DNA of 64,000 nucleotides from assembly GCA_041686955.1 (NCBI GenBank), contig JAWLCV010000002.1:51390-115389 (forward strand), in the 5' to 3' direction. Both the position numbers and the translations under genes were made by a program. This document shows positions 45,156 to 55,467 of the stretch, one piece after another. Numbering within the stretch: the first letter of the stretch is position 1; each line of letters starts with the position of its first letter. This DNA comes from UBA7803 sp041686955. GTDB lineage: Bacteria > Pseudomonadota > Gammaproteobacteria > Pseudomonadales > Azotimanducaceae. The notes beneath the pieces are model-generated. The model was given only the letters and a program-made list of their open reading frames with translations. It ran no database searches and was not told where the DNA came from.

Positions 45156-45473
45156 TCAGAGGCTCTTCGCCAGCGCCTCGATGACGGCCTGGGGCTCGGC
45201 GGGACGCACCAGCCGAGCCACCTCCCGACCGTCCTTCAAAAAGATCAGGGTAGGCCAGAGCTTCACGCGGAAGTGGCGGCCGAGCGACCGGCCCTTGCCG
45301 TCTTCGATCTTGACGTGGGGCACGTCCGGGAACCGTTCCAGGGCCGATGCGATGATCGGTTGCGCTGCGCGGCAGTGACCGCACCAGTTCGTGCCGAACT
45401 CCAGCACCGCCGCACCGCGGAGGGCTTCCACCTCCGCGAGCCCCGGCGCTTCGGCTCGATAACTTCCGCTCAT
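45156..45473 (-). CDS. Thioredoxin-fold protein
   Basis: This is a 105-residue thioredoxin-like protein with active site W-C31-GH-C34. It carries the usual cis-Pro region (KLWPTLIFLKDG) and the C-terminal helix. It lacks a signal peptide and is presumably cytosolic. The GH dipeptide between the cysteines differs from the GP of canonical thioredoxin and resembles PDI- or DsbA-like centres. It is the last gene of a five-gene minus-strand series, 19 bases after the NTF2-like gene. Confidence 0.9.
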   Translation of the reverse strand: MSGSYRAEAPGLAEVEALRGAAVLEFGTNWCGHCRAAQPIIASALERFPDVPHVKIEDGKGRSLGRHFRVKLWPTLIFLKDGREVARLVRPAEPQAVIEALAKSL

Positions 45474-45492
45474 GCCACTCTCCGCGCGGCCA

Positions 45493-45858
45493 TCAGAGCC
45501 CCGTGGACTGCCAGGCGAGCAGTTGCAGGCCGTCGCCCGACCGCCGCCAGACGCTGAGGAACCGGTTGCGCAGTGCCCGTTCGCCACTGTCGGTGCGGAC
45601 CCGGCCGTGCAGCATACCCTGGTGGATCACCGCGTCGCCCACGGCCCTCACCACGTCGTCCGCCACCTCCAGCGACAGATACTCCACCGCCTTCTCGGCG
45701 ATCTTGTCGATGAAGCTCTCCTTGCCGTCCGTCCGGCCGGACGAATGCGTCCAGATCAGCTCCGCGGCCAGCAGGCCCTCCAGGGCGCCCACATCGCCCT
45801 CCACCATGGCTGCCCGGCGGCGGCCGTCGGCGTCCCTCAGCAGTTCCTCGACTTTCAT
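45493..45858 (-). CDS. NTF2/SnoaL-like protein (DUF4440 type)
   Basis: This is a 121-residue cone-fold protein: DADGRRRAAMVEGDVGALEG, LLAAELIWTHSSGRTDGKES, VYLSLEV-type strands and the C-terminal FLSVWRRSGDGLQLLAWQST. Members bind small ligands or act as isomerases. It overlaps the upstream reductase gene by four bases, so the two are coupled. The function is not assigned. Confidence 0.88.
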   Translation of the reverse strand: MKVEELLRDADGRRRAAMVEGDVGALEGLLAAELIWTHSSGRTDGKESFIDKIAEKAVEYLSLEVADDVVRAVGDAVIHQGMLHGRVRTDSGERALRNRFLSVWRRSGDGLQLLAWQSTGL

Positions 45859-46814
45859 GGTTTTCCTCCCGATGACCTCCCGCCGCGTCCGGCGGCGATT
45901 CGCCGTTCCAGCGCCTGCACCAACCCGGTGAGGGTCGCGTTCACCGGCGCCTGCATGCCCGCCTTCGCGGCCTCCCGGGGCACGGCCCCGTTGATGACCC
46001 CCACCTCGCTGATCCGGCCGGCTTCGATGTCGAGCAGCACCGACGGCTTGGCGTTCGGCATTCGCGCCGCGAACTCACGGACCAGGGACACCGGGTCGTC
46101 CACGTCGATGGCCACACCCCGAGCCCGGGCCACCGCCCAGGCTTCCGATGCCGCGGCGCGGCTCACGGGTCCCGCGTCCGCATCGTCCATCACCTCGCCC
46201 ACGGTGAGCCCGGTGAGGGCGCAGGGGGCGCTGTAGGCCACGTTGCAGATCAGCTTCTCCCACTGCATGGCCCGGATGTCGGAAACCGCGGCCGCATCGA
46301 AGCCGGCCTGCCGCCACAGCTCGGCCACCTGCTCCACCGCGCCGGAATCCACGCCGGCGTAGGCGCCCATGCGGATCGCCTTCATGTCGTTGTGGTGGGC
46401 GTGGCCCGGCTCGGGCAGCGAGGCGCCGAACCCCTGCGCCACGCCAACCATCAGGCGCTCGCCCCCGAGCACGTCCGCCACTGCGTCGGCCGAGCCGAGA
46501 CCATTCTGAATCGTCAGTACCCGGGTGCTCGGGCCGATGAGCGGCTTCGCTGCGGCGGCGGCCGGCCCGGCGTGGGCCGCCTTGACGGCGATGATCACCA
46601 GATCCGCCGCCCACTCCGGCGCATCCGTCCGTGCCTCCAGCCTCACCGTGCGATCGCCGCTGGCGCCGGAGACGCGCAGGCCGCGCTCGCGAATGGCGGC
46701 CACGTGGTCCACGTTTCTGTCGATGGCGAGCACTCGGTTGCCCGCGTCCGCCAGCAGGCCGGCGTAGATCGACCCCATGGCGCCGCAGCCGACCACGGCG
46801 ATGTTCATGTCCAT
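45855..46814 (-). CDS. Ketopantoate reductase (PanE/ApbA) family protein
   Basis: This is a 319-residue NADPH-dependent 2-ketoacid reductase of the PanE family. The N-terminal Rossmann motif is VVGCGAMGSIYAGLLADAG, and the QNGLGSADAVADVLG motif precedes the C-terminal domain. Position in an operon with an acyl-CoA dehydrogenase and a tartrate-dehydratase-like enzyme suggests a catabolic 2-ketoacid substrate rather than pantothenate synthesis. It overlaps its neighbour by ten bases. Confidence 0.88.
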   Translation of the reverse strand: MDMNIAVVGCGAMGSIYAGLLADAGNRVLAIDRNVDHVAAIRERGLRVSGASGDRTVRLEARTDAPEWAADLVIIAVKAAHAGPAAAAAKPLIGPSTRVLTIQNGLGSADAVADVLGGERLMVGVAQGFGASLPEPGHAHHNDMKAIRMGAYAGVDSGAVEQVAELWRQAGFDAAAVSDIRAMQWEKLICNVAYSAPCALTGLTVGEVMDDADAGPVSRAAASEAWAVARARGVAIDVDDPVSLVREFAARMPNAKPSVLLDIEAGRISEVGVINGAVPREAAKAGMQAPVNATLTGLVQALERRIAAGRGGRSSGGKP

Positions 46815-47974
46815 CCTCCCAGCTTATCGAGATAGCGCCGGAGCTCGTCTTTCTGCTCGAGACCGAAGCCCGGCGCATCGGTCGTGCGGACCCGGCCGCC
46901 GGCGATCTCACACTCGGGCGGATAGCCGCCGAAGGGCTGAAACACTCCGGGATAGGCCTCACAGCCGCCGAGCCCCAGGCCGACGGCGATGTGCAGGTTG
47001 ATCAGATGACCGCCGTGAGGGAAGCACTGGGCGCGGTGGAACCCGTGGGCTTCCAGCACGTCGAGCGTGCGCAGGTACTCGGTCAATCCGTAGCTCAGCC
47101 CGGGATCCATCTGGAAGACGTCCTTCCCGGGCCGCATGCCGGCGTACCGGACCAGGTTCCGGGCATCGGCGGCGCTGAACAGGTTCTCTCCGGTGGCTAC
47201 CGGTCCGTCGTAGCTCGCGGTGACGCAGCGGTTCAGGCTGAAATCCAGCGGATCGCCCGGCTCCTCGTACCAGCGCAGGCCGTAGCCGGCGAGGGCCCGG
47301 CCGTAAGCCACCGCCCCGGCTTCATCGAAGCGGCCGTTGGCGTCCACGGCGAGCCGCGATCCGTCACCAGCCACCTCGAGCGCCGCCTCGATGCGCGCGC
47401 AGTCAGTTTCCAGGGAGGCACCGCCGATCTTCATCTTGAAGGCGTCGAAGCCGTGCGCGCGGTAGCTCTCGAGCTCGTCGCGCAGACGAGCCGTGGAATC
47501 TTCCGCGTGGTAATAGCCCCCTGCCGCGTACACCGCGGTGGAGCGGGTCGCGAGGGTCCGGCCGGCGCGGCGGGCGATGGTGCAGCAGGCCGGCTCGTCC
47601 GCCAGCTTGGCGTTCAGATCCCACACCGCCAGCTCGATGGCGGCGACCGCACCGGCGCGGTCGCCGTGGCCGCCGGGCTTCTCGTTGCGCATGACCGCCG
47701 CCGCCACCGCCGCCGGGTCGAGCTCGCCGTCCTCACCGAGCAGCGACGCCGGGTCCGCCTGCCCGAGCCGCGGAAACAGGCGCTCGCGCAGGATGCCGGA
47801 CTGGGCGAAGCGGCCGATGGAGTTGAAGCCGAAGCCGATGACCGGGCGGCCGCCGCGTCGCTGGTCCGAAACCAGCGCCACCAGCGAAACGGTGTGCTCG
47901 GCAAAGCTGACCACCGCATTGGCGACGTTGCCGGCCAGAGGGACGGTGAGCTCCCGCGCTTCGACGATGCGCAT
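46805..47974 (-). CDS. Enolase-superfamily dehydratase, close to D-tartrate dehydratase
   Basis: This is a 389-residue acid-sugar dehydratase of the mandelate racemase group. It resembles Bradyrhizobium D-tartrate dehydratase across its length: VIGFGFNSIGRFAQSG, NEKPGGHGDR, YAAGGYY, FKMKIGGASLE, the metal ligands near D211, E237 and E263, and CFPHGGHLINLH with the catalytic His about 320. The general base would be K182. The substrate is probably D-tartrate or a related 2-hydroxy acid; related dehydratases are promiscuous. It starts four bases after the acyl-CoA dehydrogenase stop. Confidence 0.85.
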   Translation of the reverse strand: MRIVEARELTVPLAGNVANAVVSFAEHTVSLVALVSDQRRGGRPVIGFGFNSIGRFAQSGILRERLFPRLGQADPASLLGEDGELDPAAVAAAVMRNEKPGGHGDRAGAVAAIELAVWDLNAKLADEPACCTIARRAGRTLATRSTAVYAAGGYYHAEDSTARLRDELESYRAHGFDAFKMKIGGASLETDCARIEAALEVAGDGSRLAVDANGRFDEAGAVAYGRALAGYGLRWYEEPGDPLDFSLNRCVTASYDGPVATGENLFSAADARNLVRYAGMRPGKDVFQMDPGLSYGLTEYLRTLDVLEAHGFHRAQCFPHGGHLINLHIAVGLGLGGCEAYPGVFQPFGGYPPECEIAGGRVRTTDAPGFGLEQKDELRRYLDKLGGWT

Positions 47975-47978
47975 GCCG

Positions 47979-49184
47979 TCAGCCCGCGTAGCGGCGCACG
48001 ATCTGCTTGCCGAGCGCCATCATGTGCACCTGGTCGGGGCCGTCCGCCTGCCGGCACCAGCGCGCGTAGTTGAAGGCCTCGGCCATGGGATAGTCCGCCG
48101 TCAGCCCGCCCGCTCCGTGGATCTGCATGCAGCGGTCGATCACCGTCTGGGCCATCAGCGGCACCGTGATCTTGGCCGCCGCGATGAGGTCCCGCGCTTC
48201 CTTGGCCCCCACCTCGTCCATGCGCGCCGCGGTCTTCATGGTCAGCAGCCGCGCCTGCTCGATTTCGGCGTAGGATCTGGCGATGTCCTCGAGCACCGAC
48301 TGATGCTCAGAGAGCTTGCGGCCGAAGGTTTCCCGGCTGACGGCACGGCGGCAGGCGAACTCCAGCGCCCGCTGGGCGCTGCCGATGAGCCGCATGCAGT
48401 GGTGAATGCGCCCGGGCCCGAGCCGGCCCTGGGCGATCTCGAAACCGCGGCCTTCCCCCAGCAGCATGTTCTCCGCCGGCACCCGCACGTCTTCGAACAG
48501 CACCTCTGCATGACCCTGGGGCGCGTCGTCGTAGCCGAGGGTGGTGAGCGGACGCACCACCGTCACGCCGGGGGTGTCCTTCGGCACCAGGATCTGGCTC
48601 TGCCTGAGATGCCGGTTGGGGTTGTCCGGGTCCGACAGCCCCATGACGATGAGGATCCTGGTGCGCTCGTAGGGCGCATTGGTGATGAACCACTTGCGCC
48701 CGTTGATCACGTAGTGGTCGCCGTCCCGCGTGATGGAAGTACGGATGTTGGTGGCGTCGCTCGACGCCACGTCGGGCTCGGTCATGGCGTAGGCCGAGCG
48801 GATCTCGCCGTCGAGCAGCGGCTCCAGCCAGCGCGCCTTCTGCTCCTCGCTCCCGTACTTGAGCAGCACCTCCATGTTGCCGGTATCCGGCGCATTGCAG
48901 TTGAACACCTCCGGCGCCCAGAGCACCCGGCCCATGATCTCGGCGAGCGGACAGTACGCCAGGTTGCTCAAGCCCCCGTGCTCGGCGGGCAGCCACAGAT
49001 TCCACAGGCCCTCGGCCTTGGCCCTGGCTTTCAGCTCCTCCATCAGCGGGACCGTGGAGAAGCGGTCCTCGAGGGCCTGGAGCTCGGCATGGTAGCGCTG
49101 CTCGTTGGGATAGACGTGGGCGTCCATGAACCGCTGCAGCCGGTCCTGGAGCTGCTCGGAATCGGAGAGGCGGGTATCTTGCAT
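47979..49184 (-). CDS. Acyl-CoA dehydrogenase
   Basis: This is a 401-residue flavoprotein that oxidises acyl-CoA thioesters. Landmarks are PAEHGGLSN, SAYAMTEPDVASSDATNI, YVINGRKWFITNA, GPGRIHHCMRLIG, FGRKLSEHQSV and the C-terminal QIHGAGGL. It resembles the long-chain or ACAD11-like group. The start at 49184 (MQDTRLSDSEQLQ) is family-typical; the frame is open for 300 bases more without homology. It heads the five-gene operon. Confidence 0.95.
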   Translation of the reverse strand: MQDTRLSDSEQLQDRLQRFMDAHVYPNEQRYHAELQALEDRFSTVPLMEELKARAKAEGLWNLWLPAEHGGLSNLAYCPLAEIMGRVLWAPEVFNCNAPDTGNMEVLLKYGSEEQKARWLEPLLDGEIRSAYAMTEPDVASSDATNIRTSITRDGDHYVINGRKWFITNAPYERTRILIVMGLSDPDNPNRHLRQSQILVPKDTPGVTVVRPLTTLGYDDAPQGHAEVLFEDVRVPAENMLLGEGRGFEIAQGRLGPGRIHHCMRLIGSAQRALEFACRRAVSRETFGRKLSEHQSVLEDIARSYAEIEQARLLTMKTAARMDEVGAKEARDLIAAAKITVPLMAQTVIDRCMQIHGAGGLTADYPMAEAFNYARWCRQADGPDQVHMMALGKQIVRRYAG

Positions 49185-49248
49185 CACTGACGGCCGTTCA
49201 CTTCGGGCCGGCCAGTCTACCCAATCTCCGAAGGAGCCGCGCACGCCG

Positions 49249-49770
49249 ATGCAGGTCTGGACCGTCGGACACTCCTCGCAGCCGATCGAGCGCTTCCTGA
49301 CCCTGCTCGACAGCGCCGGGATCCAGCGGCTGGCCGACGTGCGGCGCTTTCCCGGCTCGCGCGCACACCCGCACTTCAACGCCGAGCCGCTGGCCCGAAC
49401 CCTGGCGGCCCACGGTATGGAGTACGTTCCCTGCCCGGAGCTCGGCGGGCGGCGCCACGCCAGCGCGGCGTCGACCAACACGGTCTGGCGCAACGCCGCC
49501 TTCCGCGCCTACGCGGACTACATGGAGACGGAGGCGTTTCGCGCGGGGCTCGCCCGGCTCGTCGAGCTGGCCGGCGGCGCCCGCACCGCCATCATGTGCT
49601 CCGAGGCCGTATGGTGGCGCTGCCACCGGGCGCTGATCGCCGATGCCCTGAAGGCACAGGGGATTCGCGTGGCGCACATCCTGCCGGGACCCCGGATCGT
49701 CGAGCACCCCTACACGTCGCCGGCCCGCATCGTCGATGGCCGGCTGCGCTACGGCCCCGCCGAGGCCTGA
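49249..49770 (+). CDS. DUF488 family protein
   Basis: This is a 173-residue protein of the DUF488 family: VWTVGHSSQPIERFLTLLDS at the N-terminus, ADVRRFPGSRAHPHFNAE, LGGRRHASAAS and IMCSEAVWWRCHRALIAD with the conserved Cys near the C-terminal half. The biochemical role is unknown. An AAGGAG lies 12 bases upstream. It is divergent from the acyl-CoA dehydrogenase. Confidence 0.92.
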   Translation: MQVWTVGHSSQPIERFLTLLDSAGIQRLADVRRFPGSRAHPHFNAEPLARTLAAHGMEYVPCPELGGRRHASAASTNTVWRNAAFRAYADYMETEAFRAGLARLVELAGGARTAIMCSEAVWWRCHRALIADALKAQGIRVAHILPGPRIVEHPYTSPARIVDGRLRYGPAEA

Positions 49771-49793
49771 CCGCGCGCCCGGCAGCACGAGGG

Positions 49794-50768
49794 TCAGCGC
49801 CCCAGCTCGGCGAGAATCCGGTCCTCCACAGCGTAGTCGTACGTGTACCAGCCGCGGCCCTCGCGGTCGTACCACTCCCAGGCGTCACGGTAGCCGTCCT
49901 CGATGCCGAACCGCGGCCTCCAGTCGGTGTCGGTCAGCGCCGCCTCGATGGACATGAACGAGCTGCCCACCCGCGCTTCCCCCCAATGCAGGATGGGCGG
50001 GTGCCGGCGGGCGATATCGAGGGGCACGTGGACGATCTCGGCCTGCACGCCCATGGCCCGCGCGATGAGCAGGATGATGCCGGAGACCGTGCTGATCTCG
50101 GCGCCGCTGACGTTGTAGGCGCGGCCGAGGACCCGTTCGTTACCGATCAGCGCGGTCATCAGCCGGGCCACGTCGTTGATGTGCACGAGCTGCAGCGCGG
50201 CGAAGCCGTCGCCCGGCACCAGGATGGGGCGGCCGGCTTCCAGCCGGGCGAAGAACCAGGGATCACGGGTGGGCTGCGGACTGCGCGGCCCCAGGGTGTG
50301 GCCGACCCGCAGGCAGGTGGCCGGGAAGCCCTCGCGCTCCCACAGCCCCAACAGGTAGTCCTCGCAGCGCACCTTGCCCACCCCGTAGGCCTTGCGCGAA
50401 TCGTCGTCGTCCGGCGCGTGGCGGCGGAAATCCTCGCGGATGGGCAGGACGAGGCTGCGCCGGTAGACCGCCTGGGAGCTGGTGAACACGTAGTGGCGGA
50501 TGCGGCCGCGGAACAGATCCACCAGCGGCTCCACGTCCTCCACCTGATAGGCGGTGTGGTCGAAGACCACGTCGAAGCTGTCGCGCTCGGCGCGCAGGGC
50601 CTCGGTGAGCGCGCCAGGCACGCGGCGGTCTGCGTGAATCCTCCGCACCCCCTCGGGCAGCGGCGCCTCGTGGCTGTTGATCACCGTGACCTGGTGGCCC
50701 GCGGCGGCGAGCTCCCGCACCAGGTCCAGGCCGATGTATCGATTGCCGCCGGTGACCAGCACGCGCAT
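49794..50768 (-). CDS. NAD-dependent epimerase/dehydratase family protein
   Basis: This is a 324-residue extended SDR. It has the N-terminal VLVTGGNRYIGLDLV, FTSSQAVYRR, the active-site YGVGK, and sugar-binding-like C-terminal half with QLVHINDVARLM. It resembles plant CSP41-like and nucleotide-sugar epimerases. The product is not assignable. It is divergent from a SnoaL-like/monooxygenase pair. Confidence 0.88.
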   Translation of the reverse strand: MRVLVTGGNRYIGLDLVRELAAAGHQVTVINSHEAPLPEGVRRIHADRRVPGALTEALRAERDSFDVVFDHTAYQVEDVEPLVDLFRGRIRHYVFTSSQAVYRRSLVLPIREDFRRHAPDDDDSRKAYGVGKVRCEDYLLGLWEREGFPATCLRVGHTLGPRSPQPTRDPWFFARLEAGRPILVPGDGFAALQLVHINDVARLMTALIGNERVLGRAYNVSGAEISTVSGIILLIARAMGVQAEIVHVPLDIARRHPPILHWGEARVGSSFMSIEAALTDTDWRPRFGIEDGYRDAWEWYDREGRGWYTYDYAVEDRILAELGR

Positions 50769-50845
50769 GGCCGCCTCCCTCGTCTGGATTAGAACGCGTT
50801 ATACAGTCTATGATGGCCGGGCGACAGACCGAAAGGGGAGACCGC

Positions 50846-51181
50846 ATGAGCCATGCCGACGCACCGCGCCGCGGTCTGGATGCAGCCTTCGGCCGCCTCA
50901 TCGCCGCCTACCCCACCGGAGAGCCCGCCACCGTGATCATCGAATCCACCGGCGGCGGGCCGACAATCCACGGCGGGCGCTACGAGCAGCGATATTTCTC
51001 CAAGATCACCACCCGGGACGGGCGCGCGTTCCGCATGCGCGAATACTGCAATCCGTTCCAGACCTACAAGGCGTTCGGCAAGGAGTTCTGGGACCGCCGC
51101 ATCGCCGAGATCATGGCCGAGCACAACGTGAGCTGGCCGGCGTCGCAGGCGCCCGACCCGGCACGGCTGGCCGAAAGCTGA
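50846..51181 (+). CDS. SnoaL-like (PhzA/B-type) protein, short
   Basis: This is a 111-residue protein matching the C-terminal two thirds of a cone-fold SnoaL-type protein: ATVIIESTGGGPTIHGGRYE, QRYFSKITTRDGRAFRMREY and CNPFQTYKAFG. The first helices of the fold look shortened, so it may be truncated or a subunit of a larger oligomer. A GGGGAG ribosome site precedes the start. Eleven bases separate it from the monooxygenase, so they likely act together. Confidence 0.78.
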   Translation: MSHADAPRRGLDAAFGRLIAAYPTGEPATVIIESTGGGPTIHGGRYEQRYFSKITTRDGRAFRMREYCNPFQTYKAFGKEFWDRRIAEIMAEHNVSWPASQAPDPARLAES

Positions 51182-51191
51182 AGGAGTGACG

Positions 51192-53018
<1,827 letters not shown>

Positions 53019-53089
53019 GCCTCGCATCCGTGTCATAGTCCTCCTCAGGTTGGGGAGACGTAACGACGGCCAACTTCCGGAGCAAGAAG

Positions 53090-53977
53090 ATGTACACGCG
53101 ATACCTGGTGCTGGCGCTACTGGCACTGTCCACTGCGACGATCTCCGTACAAGCACGTGAGACCGGGCTCGATTTCCCCGGCTCCAACGCCGTCAACTCG
53201 ACCATGCGGTTCAAGTTCACGGATCCGCAGGCCAACGGGCTCCCCATCTACGGACCCAACGGCCAGGGAGTGACCTACATCTGGCGGGCGTATCCGAGGC
53301 AGCAGGCCGGCTACTACACTGCATTCTTCTGGGGCAACGACGACGGCCAGAACAACCTCAGCACCTTCCTCTGGACCTCGTCCGGCGGGGCCGACAGCTA
53401 CTACGGCGCGCATCCCTATCCGCAATCACCGCCCAATGGGGATACGCATTTCTGGGAGGTATCCGTCGAGCAGCGGGATTTCGTCAACGGTGCGGTCGAG
53501 TACGGCCGCTGGCATACGCAAGCTCTCCGGGTCTGGACAGGTTCCGACGGCCGCAAATACCACGAGTTCTTCTGGGACCTCCCCAACACGGATTCAGCCC
53601 ATACGGTCGTTCGCGTCAGCCCGAGTAGCTGGGGCAACGTGAACCCACCGGCCCCTGCGCTCACCTGGGGTGACGCACCCTGGCAGCCGGGCAGGGAGGT
53701 CTGGAACGGCGTGCTGCGGGGGATTCAGATCTACGCGACGAAACTGTCGGTCGACGATATTCTGGCGGAAGTGCAGTCGCCGGCCTCGACCACCCTTGGT
53801 GCCAACAACATCTGGTACCTGAACCTCGATCCCACCCCCAGCGACATCAGCGACAAGAGCGGACAAGGGCACCACCCGAACTGGGTCGGCAGCGCCCGGC
53901 CGTCCTTGTGGACCGGTGATGACGGTTCCGGCTCCGACGGTTCCGTTCCGAAGCCTCCGGTGATTCACGAGCCCTGA
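53090..53977 (+). CDS. Secreted protein of unknown family
   Basis: This is a 295-residue exported protein: signal peptide YLVLALLALSTATISVQA, then a Trp/Tyr-rich beta domain (YIWRAYPRQQAGYYTAFFWG, YYGAHPYPQSPPNGDTHFWE, WHTQALRVW) that looks like a carbohydrate-binding or lectin-type jelly roll. A linker and a C-terminal Ser/Gly/Pro tail follow. No motif is recognised. A perfect hairpin follows its stop. Confidence 0.75.
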   Translation: MYTRYLVLALLALSTATISVQARETGLDFPGSNAVNSTMRFKFTDPQANGLPIYGPNGQGVTYIWRAYPRQQAGYYTAFFWGNDDGQNNLSTFLWTSSGGADSYYGAHPYPQSPPNGDTHFWEVSVEQRDFVNGAVEYGRWHTQALRVWTGSDGRKYHEFFWDLPNTDSAHTVVRVSPSSWGNVNPPAPALTWGDAPWQPGREVWNGVLRGIQIYATKLSVDDILAEVQSPASTTLGANNIWYLNLDPTPSDISDKSGQGHHPNWVGSARPSLWTGDDGSGSDGSVPKPPVIHEP

Positions 53978-54002
53978 GTACATTCCGCGTCGGAAACCTG
54001 CT

Positions 54003-54025
54003 GACACTCCGCATCGCGGAGTGTC
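54003..54025. terminator. Hairpin after the secreted protein gene
   Basis: A perfect 10-bp stem (gacactccgc/gcggagtgtc) with a 3-base loop 26 bases after the stop at 53977. It lies in a 219-bp interval that otherwise holds the upstream region of the GH100-like gene. No T tail. Confidence 0.6.
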
Positions 54026-54196
54026 TGGCAATCCCCGACAAACTAGCTCTCCGCTCCGGCACGCCCCCCGAAAAAACGAGGCCTTCGGGCCGCTGGCATC
54101 TTCATTGCTATCCCGGCGCTCCCCAGGACAAGGAGCGCCGCCATCAAGGAGTCCCAGGCCATCGACGCGCGATTCCACGGGAGCGATGAAGCTCTC

Positions 54197-55351
54197 GTGG
54201 AGGTCTGCGCCCGGGAATCGTGCGTTCTGCTGGAGCGGAATCTGACGCCCGTCGGCATCCTCGCGGCGAGCCCCGGCCCCCAGGCCGAGGCCAAACGCTA
54301 CACGCGGGTGTTCGGCCGCGACGCCGCCATCTGCGCTCTCGGCATGGCCGGCAGCGGCGTGCCGGCGCTCGAGCGCGGCGCGGTGGCGAGCCTCGATGCG
54401 CTCGCCGCGCTGCAGGCGCCCAACGGGCAGATCCCCAAATTCGTGGACGAAGGCGCCAGCGAAGCCGACTTCTGGTATCTCGGCTGCATCGACGCCACAC
54501 TCTGGTGGCTGCTGGCCGTCCACCACCTGCGGTGCGCTTCCCGTGATGCGGCGCTGGCCCAGCGCTGGCGGCCCAACGTGGAGCGGGCACTGCAGTGGCT
54601 CCAAGCTCAGGAACACCAGAGATTCTTTCTGCTGCAGCAGAACGAGGCGAGCGACTGGGCCGACGTCATGCCCCGCTCCGGGTTCGTGCTGTACACCAAC
54701 GCGCTCTGGTACCGGGTGAAGCAGCTCTTCGGCCTCGCCGGCGTGGAAGAGACCCGCTATCACTTCAACCACCTGTTTCACCCGTTCAACCGGGATCTTC
54801 CCGAGTGCCGCCGGGCGCGGCTGCTCGGCCATTACGTGCGGCGCAGCGCCCGCAACCGCGACCTGTATCTGAGCTTCGTGAACCTGTCGACCTTCGGTGA
54901 CGAAGGCGACGTGCTCGGCAACCTGCTGGCCATCCTCTTCGGCCTCGCGAGCGAATCGATGTCCCAGCGGATCGCCCACGTGCTCCAGCAGCGGGTCGGC
55001 GCGCTGCCGGTGCGCGCGGTGCTGGACCCCGTGGAACGGGGCAGCGCCTTGTGGCGCGACTACATGAACCGGCATCGGCAGAATCTGGAGCATCAGTACC
55101 ACAACGGCGGTATCTGGCCTTTCATCGGCAGCTTCTGGGTGATGAGCCTGGCGGCACTCGGCAAAACTCAGCAGGCGCGCGCCGCCCTCATCGATCTGGC
55201 GCGGGCGAACAGCCTCGACGGCTGGCGGTTCACCGAGTGGTTCCACGGCACCACGCTCGAGCCCATGGGCATGGCGGGGCAATCCTGGAACGCAGCGACG
55301 TTTCTGCTCGCGCGACAGGCGGCACACACGGGCGGGTGGGGCCACGTTTAG
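54197..55351 (+). CDS. GH100-like glycoside hydrolase (neutral invertase fold)
   Basis: This is a 384-residue (alpha/alpha)6-barrel glycosidase resembling bacterial GH100 proteins: YTRVFGRDAAICALGM, GQIPKFVDEGASEADFWYLG, LLQQNEASDWADVMPRSGF with a candidate catalytic Asp, RYHFNHLFHPFNRDLP and YHNGGIWPFIGSFWV. There is no signal peptide. The GTG at 54197 is the only usual start in frame. Similarity-like sequence (IDARFHGSDEALVEVCARES) seems to extend about 20 codons further, preceded by AAGGAG and an ATC codon, so the true start is uncertain. Confidence 0.85.
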   Translation: MEVCARESCVLLERNLTPVGILAASPGPQAEAKRYTRVFGRDAAICALGMAGSGVPALERGAVASLDALAALQAPNGQIPKFVDEGASEADFWYLGCIDATLWWLLAVHHLRCASRDAALAQRWRPNVERALQWLQAQEHQRFFLLQQNEASDWADVMPRSGFVLYTNALWYRVKQLFGLAGVEETRYHFNHLFHPFNRDLPECRRARLLGHYVRRSARNRDLYLSFVNLSTFGDEGDVLGNLLAILFGLASESMSQRIAHVLQQRVGALPVRAVLDPVERGSALWRDYMNRHRQNLEHQYHNGGIWPFIGSFWVMSLAALGKTQQARAALIDLARANSLDGWRFTEWFHGTTLEPMGMAGQSWNAATFLLARQAAHTGGWGHV

Positions 55352-55467
55352 CAGGCTGGCCAACGTGATTTGTGACCTCCGTTCAGGTATCGTGCGCCCG
55401 CGCGCGGCAACATACCGGCGAACGAGCACCAGCACCTGAACCAGGCCCCCCGGACCGCAACATCCCG

